The notes under the pieces were generated by a model. That model worked only from the letters and a program-made list of their open reading frames with translations. It did no database searches and had not been told where the DNA came from. This document shows positions 1 through 7,303 of a DNA stretch of 9,836 nt, in pieces. A program made the translations under genes and the position numbers. Source of the stretch: CAZNXE01 sp964576465 (GTDB lineage: Bacteria; Planctomycetota; Planctomycetia; Pirellulales; JAEUIK01); assembly GCA_964576465.1 (NCBI GenBank), contig CAZNXE010000217.1:1-9836 (forward strand). Direction: 5' to 3'. Numbering within the stretch: the stretch's first letter is position 1; every line of letters begins with the position of its first letter.

Positions 1-1546
1 CGAACTGATAGAAACCCTCGGCGTCGGTCGTCGTGGTCACGCCCGTCGGATTGCCCGCCGCATCCAATAGCTGTACCGTCACTCCGGCCAAAGGTTGTTC
101 GCCCGCTTCGAAGAGACCGTTGTCGTTGTTGTCGACGTACACGTTGCCTGAAAGGCTGCCGGGCCGCAGTTCGCCGAAGTCGTAGTTCACGGCGTTCAGT
201 CCTGGCGTGAGCACCGCGCCGGTAATGCGATCGCCAGGATTTAGTGCGGTTCCGCCGGCGCTTCCCGCGGCGTCGGTGCCATCGAAGAAACCTAGAGGTT
301 GGACTTCAGATACACCGTAGGTTCCTTGCGGCAGGTTATCGAATTGGTAGAAACCCGCGGCATCGGTCGTCGTGGTGGTTCCCGTTGCGTTGCCACTGCC
401 GTCCAACAGTGCCAACGTGACGCCCTGGATCGGTTGTTCGCCAGCGTCAAACACGCCGTTGTCGTTGTCGTCCGCAAAGACATTACCGGAAATGCTTGCC
501 GGTGGAAGCTCGCAGAAGTTGTAGTTTTCAGCGTTCGTGCCAGATACCAGCAGAATGCTTGTCATCGTGTCGGGTAGAACCAACACGCCGCCAGCGGTGC
601 CGATGCGGTCGCTTCCGTCGAAGTAACCCGCGGGCTGTTCCTCTTCGATGCCGTAGATGCCCGGCGCTAGCCCTTTGAATTCATAGCGACCTTGGCTGTC
701 GGTCGTTGTCGAGTCAATGCGTGTACCATCGGAGTCCAGCAGGAAGATGGTAACTCCTTCCAGGGGAGTGTCGCCCGGGTCGAGGTCGCAGTTCCCGTCT
801 TGGTCGGCATGCACGAATCCCGAGATGCTACTGGGCAGGATTTCGCCGAAATTGTATGCGATGCCTGCTTGTCCACTGGCCAGAAACACACCGCTGATCT
901 CATCACCCGGTTGGACCAGTGCGGAACCGCCGGCGCTGCCCGGGGAATCCTTGCCATCGAGAAAGCCTGCCGGATGAATCTCCTTAACGAGGTAAGCCCC
1001 GGGTCGCAGTCCATCGACCGACCACGAACCATCGGCCAGGGTTTGCACTTCGATGGGCGCCTGGGGTGGCCCGCTCGTTGGCAAAAACTGAACCTGAATC
1101 GTCACACCACCGATTCCGTCTTCGCTGGGGTCGAACACGCCGTCGTCGTTGGCATCGTGATAGACATTGCCAGACAACGAGGCGGGCGCTGCTTCGGCAA
1201 AGTCGTTGTTGATGCTGTCTTGGCCGCCGAGTAACGCGATGTCAGCGATTATGTCTGGTGAAACCACGATGCCAACGGTTCCACCATTGATGGTTCCGGC
1301 CGTAGCCCCAACGCTGAAGAATGACGCTGGCTGTGTTTCGACAACGCGGTATAGTCCGGGCAATATATCGTCGAATGCGTAGTTCCCGTCACCGTCGGTG
1401 AGCGCCGTCTTTCCGGTCGAAACGTACGACGATCCGTCGAACTCTTCCAAGGACAAGGTGACATCGGCAATACCGAGATCGCCCAAGTCTTGCGTATTGT
1501 CGAGATCAATGTCTTCAAAGACCGTGCCGGAAATTGTGATCGGCAG
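1..1546 (-). repeat. Five tandem SdrD B-like domain repeats (coding)
   Basis: The (I/L)SG motifs of successive domains fall near residues 243, 362, 479, 590 and 703 of the protein, a spacing of 111-119 codons (about 340 bp). The fourth and fifth units look most alike: both have GEQP after the Asp/Asn loop and TTTTDA(A/E)GFYQF. The first is most divergent, with an acidic loop lacking the DNDNG pattern, and the second carries extra residues with the sequence PTSGPP. This pattern is typical of growth by internal duplication. The array may continue past base 1. Confidence 0.85.
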
Positions 1547-2260
1547 CGGGATCAGCGGCGCGGAAAACTCCGCGCCAGCGGTGCGAAACTCTTGCGGCGT
1601 GGGGGAGATGGGAACATAGCTATCTGGCGGCAGGTCAAGCCCTGTGCCTGCAAGCGAGAAACTGTCTAGAAACACTGCCGTGCCGGTAAGTTCTTCGTAG
1701 TGGGGGGCGGTGAAGGTGCCGATTAACTTCGATCCCTCGAATTCGGATCCTTCGGTCACCGCGCTGGAGCTGCCTGGGAAAAAACCTTGCTCGTCGACGT
1801 CTACCCTGAAGATCAACTTGTCGCCGGGGTCGAATCCGACAAACGTAAACACGGCCTGCGTTCCGCCATCGGTGACGCTAAAGCTGACCGAGTCGATGCC
1901 ATCTTGTTCGATGATGGTTAGACCTTGGGCATCGAACGCGCCTGCCCCACCGGGTTCGGTATCAAAGAAGGCGTCGGCAACACTCAGACCATCGCCGGCT
2001 TTGTCGGTGTCGATGATGACCTGAGTCAGTTGTGTTCCCTCGGGACCACCATTGAACGAAATGTGGATCCAGTCGCCCGCCGTGTCTTGACCACTGTCTT
2101 CTTCGTAGTAGACCGCGCCGATTTGGACATCGCCTGCCAGCAACTGACGCCGTTCGAGCGATTCCACTTCGCAGTGGCGTCCGTGCCGTTTGCGCAATGC
2201 TGGTTGAGGAATCGAAACATGCGCCGAATCTCGGCGGAAAAAATTTCGGAATCGAAACAC
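1..2260 (-). CDS. SdrD/Cna-B-like repeat surface protein (3' end beyond window)
   Basis: About 753 residues are visible and the reading frame is still open at base 1, so the C-terminus is missing. The start is GTG at 2260, with GGAGG six bases upstream. Residues 34-43 read SLERRQLLAG, the LEPR-XLL-like motif found near the N-terminus of large exported planctomycete proteins; no classical signal peptide is seen. Residues about 45-235 form an unnamed, probably beta-rich region. From about residue 240, five SdrD B-like domains follow, each opening with (I/L)SG(N/T/F)V and an Asp/Asn-rich loop such as DNNDNG or DDNDNG, and each holding a GxY motif (YQF, YEF or YAF; W in the second) and an NYDFGE-type end. 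In staphylococcal Sdr proteins such domains bind calcium and form rigid stalks, so a cell-surface or extracellular structural role is inferred. The gene lies 92 bp after the WD40 gene in the same direction. The binding partner is unknown. Confidence 0.9.
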   Translation of the reverse strand, partial: MFRFRNFFRRDSAHVSIPQPALRKRHGRHCEVESLERRQLLAGDVQIGAVYYEEDSGQDTAGDWIHISFNGGPEGTQLTQVIIDTDKAGDGLSVADAFFDTEPGGAGAFDAQGLTIIEQDGIDSVSFSVTDGGTQAVFTFVGFDPGDKLIFRVDVDEQGFFPGSSSAVTEGSEFEGSKLIGTFTAPHYEELTGTAVFLDSFSLAGTGLDLPPDSYVPISPTPQEFRTAGAEFSAPLIPLPITISGTVFEDIDLDNTQDLGDLGIADVTLSLEEFDGSSYVSTGKTALTDGDGNYAFDDILPGLYRVVETQPASFFSVGATAGTINGGTVGIVVSPDIIADIALLGGQDSINNDFAEAAPASLSGNVYHDANDDGVFDPSEDGIGGVTIQVQFLPTSGPPQAPIEVQTLADGSWSVDGLRPGAYLVKEIHPAGFLDGKDSPGSAGGSALVQPGDEISGVFLASGQAGIAYNFGEILPSSISGFVHADQDGNCDLDPGDTPLEGVTIFLLDSDGTRIDSTTTDSQGRYEFKGLAPGIYGIEEEQPAGYFDGSDRIGTAGGVLVLPDTMTSILLVSGTNAENYNFCELPPASISGNVFADDNDNGVFDAGEQPIQGVTLALLDGSGNATGTTTTTDAAGFYQFDNLPQGTYGVSEVQPLGFFDGTDAAGSAGGTALNPGDRITGAVLTPGLNAVNYDFGELRPGSLSGNVYVDNNDNGLFEAGEQPLAGVTVQLLDAAGNPTGVTTTTDAEGFYQF

Positions 2261-2266
2261 GAGATC

Positions 2267-2271
2267 CCTCC
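2267..2271 (-). promoter_or_regulatory. Shine-Dalgarno GGAGG for the SdrD-like gene
   Basis: GGAGG lies six bases before the GTG at 2260. It decides the start: the next ATG-initiated frame nearby (2295 downwards) is out of frame with the repeat domains, while this GTG is in frame with all of them. Confidence 0.75.
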
Positions 2272-2300
2272 GTATCGCGGTTTGCTCAACTGCACGCATT

Positions 2301-2330
2301 GCGAAATCCACTATCCGTGGTCGATTTCGC
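2301..2330. other. Hairpin in the WD40/SdrD intergenic spacer
   Basis: GCGAAATC at 2301-2308 is the exact reverse complement of GATTTCGC at 2323-2330, and CAC/GTG (2309-2311/2317-2319) can extend the pairing inside the loop. It lies 22 bp past the WD40 stop and 40 bp before the SdrD-like GTG. There is no U-run after it on the minus strand, so it is not a canonical intrinsic terminator. It could be an attenuating or mRNA-stabilising stem or an operator. The adjacent bases 2331-2346 contain three GTAC blocks. Confidence 0.5.
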
Positions 2331-2352
2331 GTACGAATGTACGTACAAGTGC

Positions 2353-3399
2353 TTAGCGAGCTTGAACCCCTGGTGTGTGGTTTCTGGCAGTGTTGCCGGT
2401 CATTCCACCGTTGATGTCCCACAATCGAACCGTCGTATCGAAGCTGCCGGAAACCAGCAGCCCGGTTTCTTCTTGAAAGTCGACATCGGCGATGGTGCCT
2501 TGATGTCCCTCGAACTTGCCCACGGTCTGTCCGCTATCTAAATCCCAAAGTTCGATGATGTTGTCCGTCGTGCCGGCTGCGACCATCGAGGGAGTGCAGA
2601 ACGCCAGACAGCGAATCATGCAAGGACGGTGCTCGATTTCGAGCAGCAGACTGCCGTCGGTGGTGCCATGCACGCGCAGTGATCGTCCGTCGCCAGCCGA
2701 GACAATGCGGCTGCCATCGTGTGAATAGGCCAGGGCACGCACGCGGCGCTTGTGGGCACTGATGTCCAGCATGTGCTCGCCGGTGGCAAGGTTCCACAGG
2801 CGGATATCGCCTCGTCGACCGGCGGCGGCCAACTGCGAACCGTCGGGTGAGATGGCCACGTCGCGTAGATCAACGCCGGGCCCTTCAAGTTTGTGCAGTA
2901 GCTGGCCCGTGTCGGTCATGTAGACTCGCACGGCAGCTTCAAATCCCACGCTGGCGATCATCGAACCATCGGCGTTGAAGCAGATGTCGTAAATCACCGC
3001 GTCATGTTTCTTGAGCGTTCGTATCGTATCGCCCGTTGATAAATCCCACAGGCGAATTTCTCGGTCGTCACCGGCGGTGGCGAGAATCGATCCGTCGGGA
3101 CTGAACTGGATGGAGCGGATCCAATCGCGATGGCCACGCAGTGTTGAGAGCAATTGACCGGTTTGCAGCGACCACACGCGTACGAAATGGTCGTCACCGG
3201 CAGTGGCGATTTGTCCACCGCTGGGATGCAACGCAACGGCCGTCATCACCGGCGAAACATCTCGGTGCAACGCCGTCTGCAAGCGGATGATGCGGTGATT
3301 CGCGGGGTGGACAGGTGTTTGGGCCGTAGCTGGCGATGAACCGGCTAGTGTGCCTACTACCAATAAAAACGACGCGAGAGCGAGGGGTTTTTTTGACAC
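2353..3399 (-). CDS. Secreted seven-repeat WD40 beta-propeller protein
   Basis: The protein has 348 residues. Residues 1-27 look like a Sec signal peptide: SKK, a hydrophobic stretch, then ATA-Q as a probable cleavage site. Seven WD40 units follow at roughly 47-90, 91-132, 133-173, 174-216, 217-258, 259-299 and 300-330. The clearest repeats show GH...DG.....G.DD...R.WDL (for example RLWDLSTG and RLWDINGG). Seven units are enough for a closed propeller, with a short tail after residue 330. WD40 propellers are protein-binding platforms, so a periplasmic or extracytoplasmic scaffold role is inferred; no catalytic domain is attached. The start is GTG at 3399, with AAAGGA about nine bases upstream. 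The gene stands 298 bp after the isomerase-like gene and just before the SdrD-like gene, so the two surface-type genes may be expressed together. Confidence 0.93.
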   Translation of the reverse strand: MSKKPLALASFLLVVGTLAGSSPATAQTPVHPANHRIIRLQTALHRDVSPVMTAVALHPSGGQIATAGDDHFVRVWSLQTGQLLSTLRGHRDWIRSIQFSPDGSILATAGDDREIRLWDLSTGDTIRTLKKHDAVIYDICFNADGSMIASVGFEAAVRVYMTDTGQLLHKLEGPGVDLRDVAISPDGSQLAAAGRRGDIRLWNLATGEHMLDISAHKRRVRALAYSHDGSRIVSAGDGRSLRVHGTTDGSLLLEIEHRPCMIRCLAFCTPSMVAAGTTDNIIELWDLDSGQTVGKFEGHQGTIADVDFQEETGLLVSGSFDTTVRLWDINGGMTGNTARNHTPGVQAR

Positions 3400-3697
3400 G
3401 CGGTTCCGTCCTTTAGCATCAAAAGGTCCAGCGACCTTGAACGATGGTCCTCTGTCCTCTATCGGACGGTGCGTGCGAGACGCCGAAGAAGAATTGCGGC
3501 TCGAAGAAAATTCCGCGGTCGGGCGGCGGCATTACTGCTGGCACTGCACGCGGTCCACCAGCCGTAAACTTCTCGCAGATTTGCCAAGCCCCCAAATTGC
3601 GAGATGCGTAGCAGCATGCTCGCAAACAAAACAGAGGGGCTGTGAAGAAACGGCCCGCGCTGCAGGTTCCGTTACAAGTGCCCAGAGCGAGGCAAAA
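3400..3697. other. Intergenic spacer with no convincing gene
   Basis: This 298-bp gap separates the isomerase-like stop from the WD40 start. A 68-codon minus-strand frame (3625-3419) has no recognisable motif or ribosome site and is rejected as a gene. The only clear structure is the hairpin at 3571-3604. A promoter for the WD40 gene is expected here, but no convincing -35/-10 pair was seen. Confidence 0.5.
3571..3604 (-). terminator. Long hairpin, possible terminator of the isomerase-like gene
   Basis: TCTCGCA (3571-3577) pairs with TGCGAGA (3598-3604), and ATTTG (3579-3583) pairs with CAAAT (3593-3597). Together they give 12 base pairs with one bulged base (G3578) around a 9-base loop. It lies about 95 bp past the isomerase-like stop. 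No real U-tract follows on the minus strand, so intrinsic termination is uncertain and a regulatory or stabilising stem is equally possible. Confidence 0.35.
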
Positions 3698-5218
3698 TCA
3701 AAGCGAGCTGGACAGAATGCGCACCTGAAATCCTAGCGCGTGCGAGAGGGAGATCATCTCGCCTAGGATGTCGCCATAGCAGACGGCGATGTGGTTGCTC
3801 TGATAGTGAGCCATCACGGTTTCCATCGAACAGCCCAAGTCGGCGGCCATGAACGGCCACTGGCGCGTGGTGCCGTTCCACCAGGCGTCGCGGACTTTGG
3901 CGGGCAGTTTCGCGACGCGGCCTTTTCCGAGATCCATCCACATGCGATCGTCTTTGATATAGGCTCGCGACCAGGTAATGTCTCCCGGCAAGCTTTCGCC
4001 GGTAAACGAACCGCCGGGGATCGGGAAGTATCCTTTGGGCTGTCGGTAGCTATGGACGCCGCGCAACGTTGTGGGGTCGTGATTGAACGCGTAGGCTCCG
4101 CAAGAGCCGCTGTTGAGCAATACCCACAGCCAACGTTTCTTGTGCATCGCACCCCAGCGAACGTCGTGGAACATGACCGAAGGATCTAGCCCTCGCTGCA
4201 TTAGGACCCGCTTCATCAGCTCCATGGGGATCAGGTTTCCTTGATCGGCCTCGGTCGCCGTGATGATTGGCAACCCGTTCCCCTCGGGACGGCAACTACT
4301 GTTGAGCAACCCCTCACAGAAGTCGCTCGGCGGTAACAGCGGAATCAGGCCGAGTTGATATTGCCATCCCAAGCAGTCGGCTTGAAACTCGTCGACCAGG
4401 TCGAGCACCGTCAGATACATCCGCAACTGTTCGCGCGTGGCATCGGGCGTAAAGTCATCGTCCCCGTTTTCGCCCCAGTGAAACTTTACGCCGCGGTCCT
4501 TGACGAATCGAAAGGCGTCGTCGATTCGTTGGTCGGTGATGAACTTACCGCGACTGAGAAGCCACGCCTGATCTACCTTATGCTCGGCAAACCCCAAGGG
4601 CGCCAGTCGGCGAGGTCCAAAGTAACCGTTAATCATGCCCATCGAGGTGTCGCCCAGCATGAGGGCTAGCACGCGGCGCTGGCGAATCTCTTGATAGACC
4701 TTGTCGCCTACCCGAGATGCCTCGGCAGAAATGGGCGCGCTGTAGTGCAGCTCATCCTCGGGATAGGCGATGCGTCCACTGGAGCACCACTCGTCAAGCC
4801 GCTCCATGAACTGGCGATCCTTCGTCCAATCGTTCGCGTCGGTCCAAATTCGCGAATGCGATCGGCCCACGCTTTCCAGGCAGGCGCTGGTGTTGAGCAA
4901 CGCCACGAGCCCTGGCCATTGACCGGAAAAGTTTGACGCTAGGAGCAATGGACTGTCTTTGCCAACGACGCCATCGACCGTGTGTGGACCATAGGTCCAA
5001 TGGCAAAAGACGCCGATGCTCGGTTCGTCGATCGGGCCAAGATTCTCAATAGCCTCGTGCGGCTTGCAGAGAAACTTTCGGATGACCCGGGGCTGCCGCC
5101 CCAGGCGTTTGAGGGCCTTGGTGAGTTGGGTTGTCGTTTCCCGCACCATTGGCCGCGCCAGCCGATTCGGTTCGGCGCGATAATCACCCGGCCAAAAGAC
5201 CGTGACCGTCTTGCTCAT
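3698..5218 (-). CDS. L-fucose/L-arabinose isomerase-family protein
   Basis: The 506-residue length is close to AraA (about 500) and shorter than E. coli FucI (about 590). Residues 321-354 resemble the FucI metal-binding region: TEAD at 322-325 followed by MFHDVRW at 349-355. E323 and D352 would be the two acidic metal ligands, and H476 in HYQSNHIAV the histidine ligand. An N-terminal segment with FCHWTYGPHT (71-80) and LLLASNFSGQWPGL (91-104) fits the substrate-side domain. Family members interconvert aldoses and ketoses in a metal-dependent way, so a cytoplasmic role in deoxy-sugar or pentose use is inferred; planctomycetes often degrade fucose-rich algal polysaccharides. The sequence is divergent and the substrate cannot be read from it. 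The ATG start has GAAGG about 12 bases upstream. It lies 24 bp after gltA and is probably co-transcribed with it. Confidence 0.82.
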   Translation of the reverse strand: MSKTVTVFWPGDYRAEPNRLARPMVRETTTQLTKALKRLGRQPRVIRKFLCKPHEAIENLGPIDEPSIGVFCHWTYGPHTVDGVVGKDSPLLLASNFSGQWPGLVALLNTSACLESVGRSHSRIWTDANDWTKDRQFMERLDEWCSSGRIAYPEDELHYSAPISAEASRVGDKVYQEIRQRRVLALMLGDTSMGMINGYFGPRRLAPLGFAEHKVDQAWLLSRGKFITDQRIDDAFRFVKDRGVKFHWGENGDDDFTPDATREQLRMYLTVLDLVDEFQADCLGWQYQLGLIPLLPPSDFCEGLLNSSCRPEGNGLPIITATEADQGNLIPMELMKRVLMQRGLDPSVMFHDVRWGAMHKKRWLWVLLNSGSCGAYAFNHDPTTLRGVHSYRQPKGYFPIPGGSFTGESLPGDITWSRAYIKDDRMWMDLGKGRVAKLPAKVRDAWWNGTTRQWPFMAADLGCSMETVMAHYQSNHIAVCYGDILGEMISLSHALGFQVRILSSSL

Positions 5219-5242
5219 AGCGAGTGGAGACCTTCAAAGCGA

Positions 5243-6529
5243 TCAGCGTTTCGGCATGGGAACGAATTTGCGTTCGCCGAGCCCGTCATAGATCTGGCGG
5301 GGCCGACTGATCCGTTTGTTCTGCGAGCCGTGCATTTCCGTCCAGTGAGAGATCCAGCCCGGCAAACGCCCCATGGCGAACAGCACCGTAAACATCTGAA
5401 TCGGAATGCCAATGGCCCGATAGATGACGCCGGAATAAAAGTCGACGTTCGGATAGAGCTTACGTTCGATGAAGAAGGAATCGGAAAGGGCCACTTCTTC
5501 AAGTTCTTGCGCAATGTCAAAAATAGGATCGGAGATTTGGAGCTTCTTGAGCAGCTTGTCGCAGCTTTTCTTGATGATGGTCGCACGTGGATCGAAGTTC
5601 TTGTATACGCGATGTCCGAAGCCCATTAGTCGGAATGAGTTGTGACGGTCTTTGGCCATGTCGACATACTTGCCGACATTTCCGCCATCCTCGGCAATCT
5701 GTTCCAACATTTCGACACACGCCTGATTTGCTCCGCCGTGCAACGGCCCCCACAAGGCTGAGATGCCCGCCGAGATGGACGCGAACAAATTGGCATCGCT
5801 AGAACCGACCATCCGCACGGTCGACGTGCTGCAGTTTTGCTCGTGGTCGGCATGCACGATCAACAGTAAGTTCAACGCCTCGACGAAATCGGGGTCGATC
5901 TCATAAGGTTGGCTGGGCACCGCGAACATCATCTGCAAGAAGTTCTCGCAATAGCTGAGCTTGTTCAGCGGATAGATGAACGGTTGGCCAATCGATTTCT
6001 TATAACTGAACGCCGCGATCGTCGGCAGCTTGGCCATCAGACGGTAGATCGAGATCTCAACCTGGTGCGGGTCGCTGGGATCGAGAAAGTCTTGATAGAA
6101 TGTCGACAGCGCCCCAACGACCGATCCCAAGATCGCCATCGGATGGGCATCGCGCGGGAAACCGTTGTAGAACGATCGCATGTCTTCGTGAAGCATCGTG
6201 TGCCGTCGCAGGGCAGCACGAAAGTTGGCCAACTGCTCTTCACTTGGCAATTCGCCGTACAACAGTAAGTAGCTAATCTCGATGAAGCCGCAGTTTGCCG
6301 CCAAATCCTCGATCGGATAGCCGCGATAGCGAAGGATGCCTTTCTCACCATCGAGATAGGTGATATTGCTCTCCGTCGCGCCGGTATTCACATAACCTTC
6401 ATCAAGCGTGATATATCCCGTCTGCGCCCGCAGGCTCGAAATATCAATGGCGTGCTCACCTTCGCTACCAACAATAATCGGCAGCTCGACCTCCTTGTCT
6501 CCCAGACTCAGCTTGGCAACCTCGCCCAT
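5243..6529 (-). CDS. gltA: Citrate synthase
   Basis: This is a type II hexameric-style citrate synthase of 428 residues, nearly the same length as E. coli GltA (427). It condenses oxaloacetate with acetyl-CoA at entry to the TCA cycle in the cytoplasm. Diagnostic motifs are LIVHADHEQNCSTSTVR (223-239), LWGPLHGGAN with catalytic H264, GFGHRVYKNFDPR with H306, and YPNVDFYSG with D363; these match E. coli H264, H305 and D362 in position. The start chosen is the ATG at 6529, because AAGGAG lies six bases upstream and the length then matches the family. An in-frame ATG at 6559 would add ten residues (MPSVVEKETS) and also has a weak GGGAG upstream. The isomerase-like gene follows after 24 bp. Confidence 0.97.
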   Translation of the reverse strand: MGEVAKLSLGDKEVELPIIVGSEGEHAIDISSLRAQTGYITLDEGYVNTGATESNITYLDGEKGILRYRGYPIEDLAANCGFIEISYLLLYGELPSEEQLANFRAALRRHTMLHEDMRSFYNGFPRDAHPMAILGSVVGALSTFYQDFLDPSDPHQVEISIYRLMAKLPTIAAFSYKKSIGQPFIYPLNKLSYCENFLQMMFAVPSQPYEIDPDFVEALNLLLIVHADHEQNCSTSTVRMVGSSDANLFASISAGISALWGPLHGGANQACVEMLEQIAEDGGNVGKYVDMAKDRHNSFRLMGFGHRVYKNFDPRATIIKKSCDKLLKKLQISDPIFDIAQELEEVALSDSFFIERKLYPNVDFYSGVIYRAIGIPIQMFTVLFAMGRLPGWISHWTEMHGSQNKRISRPRQIYDGLGERKFVPMPKR

Positions 6530-6535
6530 CGAGGT

Positions 6536-6541
6536 CTCCTT
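6536..6541 (-). promoter_or_regulatory. Shine-Dalgarno AAGGAG deciding the gltA start
   Basis: AAGGAG is spaced six bases from the ATG at 6529. It lies inside the coding sequence if the upstream ATG at 6559 were used, which favours the shorter protein. Confidence 0.65.
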
Positions 6542-6598
6542 TTCAACAACTGATGGCATATGATCACGCTCCCGCAGCGACGCATTGAAGAGAGTAGC

Positions 6599-6627
6599 AG
6601 TCTACCGGGCCACGCTTGGCGACACAA
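6599..6627 (-). promoter_or_regulatory. Weak sigma70-like promoter candidate for gltA
   Basis: TTGTGT (6627-6622) and TAGACT (6604-6599) are separated by 17 bases, 70 bp ahead of the preferred gltA start. Matches to consensus are 3/6 and 4/6, so this is only a candidate. The rest of the 6560-6709 spacer holds small GC-rich inverted repeats such as TTGCGG/CCGCAA (6641-6646/6673-6678) and no gene. Confidence 0.25.
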
Positions 6628-6709
6628 ATGCCCGCTTGTTTTGCGGCAACCGCGTTGTGGCAGTCGTTTCAACCGCAATATCACCCACTCTAATAATAGG
6701 ACGCTTCCT

Positions 6710-7267
6710 TCAGGCTGGCAGACCGCTTTTTGGCGGTTCCGCGCCCAGTAACTCAGAATACGACTGGGCCAGCATATCGTGGGGTTCGATTCCAAACTGG
6801 CCCAACAAGTATTCTACTTGGCGATGCCCAGCGTCCTCCGAATCGTCACGACCGAGAACAGCCTCAAACTCGAGAAACGTTCCCAAGTCGGTAACCGTAT
6901 CCAGGTGAATCCGCACATTTTCCCAAAGAAACACTTCGCGATGTTTGTCAACCACGCAACGCACACCAAGGGCAGCAGTTAACGCCGCCTTAAGCGCCTT
7001 CGGGTCAGCCACATCGACGAGCTGATAGTGACTCGTTTTCGCATTGTGTTGGTCAACCCGATTGTACGAAATCAATTGAGCAGTCTCGCCACGCGTTTCG
7101 CGCAGCTTGAGTCGACCATGCGAGCAAAAAAAGTACGTGTCGACCTGATGCAGCTGAACAGCCGGTTCCAACGCAATCCCCGCCGCCACCTTCCGCGCCC
7201 CTTCAAGCCCCGACAACCGAGCCTTAATCTCAACATTGCGCCGGTTGTCCATGCAGTTCGTTCCCAT
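6710..7267 (-). CDS. CYTH-domain / class IV adenylate cyclase-like protein
   Basis: This 185-residue protein has the layout of a CYTH triphosphate tunnel metalloenzyme. NVEIKAR (11-17) is the start motif, in the form seen in CyaB-like class IV cyclases. Tunnel-lining residues include D43 in QVDTYF, K54 and R56 in GRLKLRE, R70, R110 with E111 in KHREVF, H121 and D123, and FLEFE (131-135). It ends with SYSELL, also typical of the CyaB-like branch. Members bind triphosphates with divalent metals; known activities include cAMP synthesis, thiamine triphosphatase and inorganic triphosphatase, and sequence alone does not choose between them. The start is the ATG at 7267, with GAGGG about nine bases upstream; an ATG five codons later (7252) is possible. 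It lies 25 bp after the HNH gene, so co-transcription is likely. Confidence 0.88.
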   Translation of the reverse strand: MGTNCMDNRRNVEIKARLSGLEGARKVAAGIALEPAVQLHQVDTYFFCSHGRLKLRETRGETAQLISYNRVDQHNAKTSHYQLVDVADPKALKAALTAALGVRCVVDKHREVFLWENVRIHLDTVTDLGTFLEFEAVLGRDDSEDAGHRQVEYLLGQFGIEPHDMLAQSYSELLGAEPPKSGLPA

Positions 7268-7285
7268 CGTGCGAGCCCTCTATCA

Positions 7286-7303
7286 GCGAGATCTAGATCT
7301 CGC
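7286..7303. repeat. 18-bp perfect palindrome over the HNH stop codon
   Basis: GCGAGATCTAGATCTCGC reads the same on both strands with no loop. The HNH stop codon TAG (7295-7293) lies in its middle and the CYTH start is 18 bp beyond. No U-run follows, so it is not a standard terminator. An operator or dyad binding site, or chance, are possible. Confidence 0.6.

Noticed and set aside
692..1234. 180-codon plus-strand open frame
   Set aside because: It is antisense to the SdrD-like repeats, has no family motif or ribosome site, and mirrors the repeat codon pattern.
1..1546. Regularly spaced repeats as a possible CRISPR array
   Set aside because: The units are about 340 bp, diverged and coding for SdrD B-like domains in one frame; there are no short identical repeats with unique spacers.
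2026..2295. 89-codon minus-strand ATG frame near the SdrD-like start
   Set aside because: It is out of frame with the LEPR-XLL motif and B domains; the GTG at 2260 with GGAGG is in frame and better supported.
3419..3625. 68-codon minus-strand frame in the 298-bp spacer
   Set aside because: No ribosome site, no recognisable motif, and it contains the 3571-3604 hairpin sequence.
4982..5629. 215-codon plus-strand open frame
   Set aside because: It spans the antisense of the isomerase start and the gltA end, both firmly supported genes; no domain is recognisable.
6530..6559. Upstream ATG for citrate synthase adding ten residues
   Set aside because: The internal ATG at 6529 has a strong AAGGAG at ideal spacing and gives a 428-residue protein with catalytic positions matching E. 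coli GltA.
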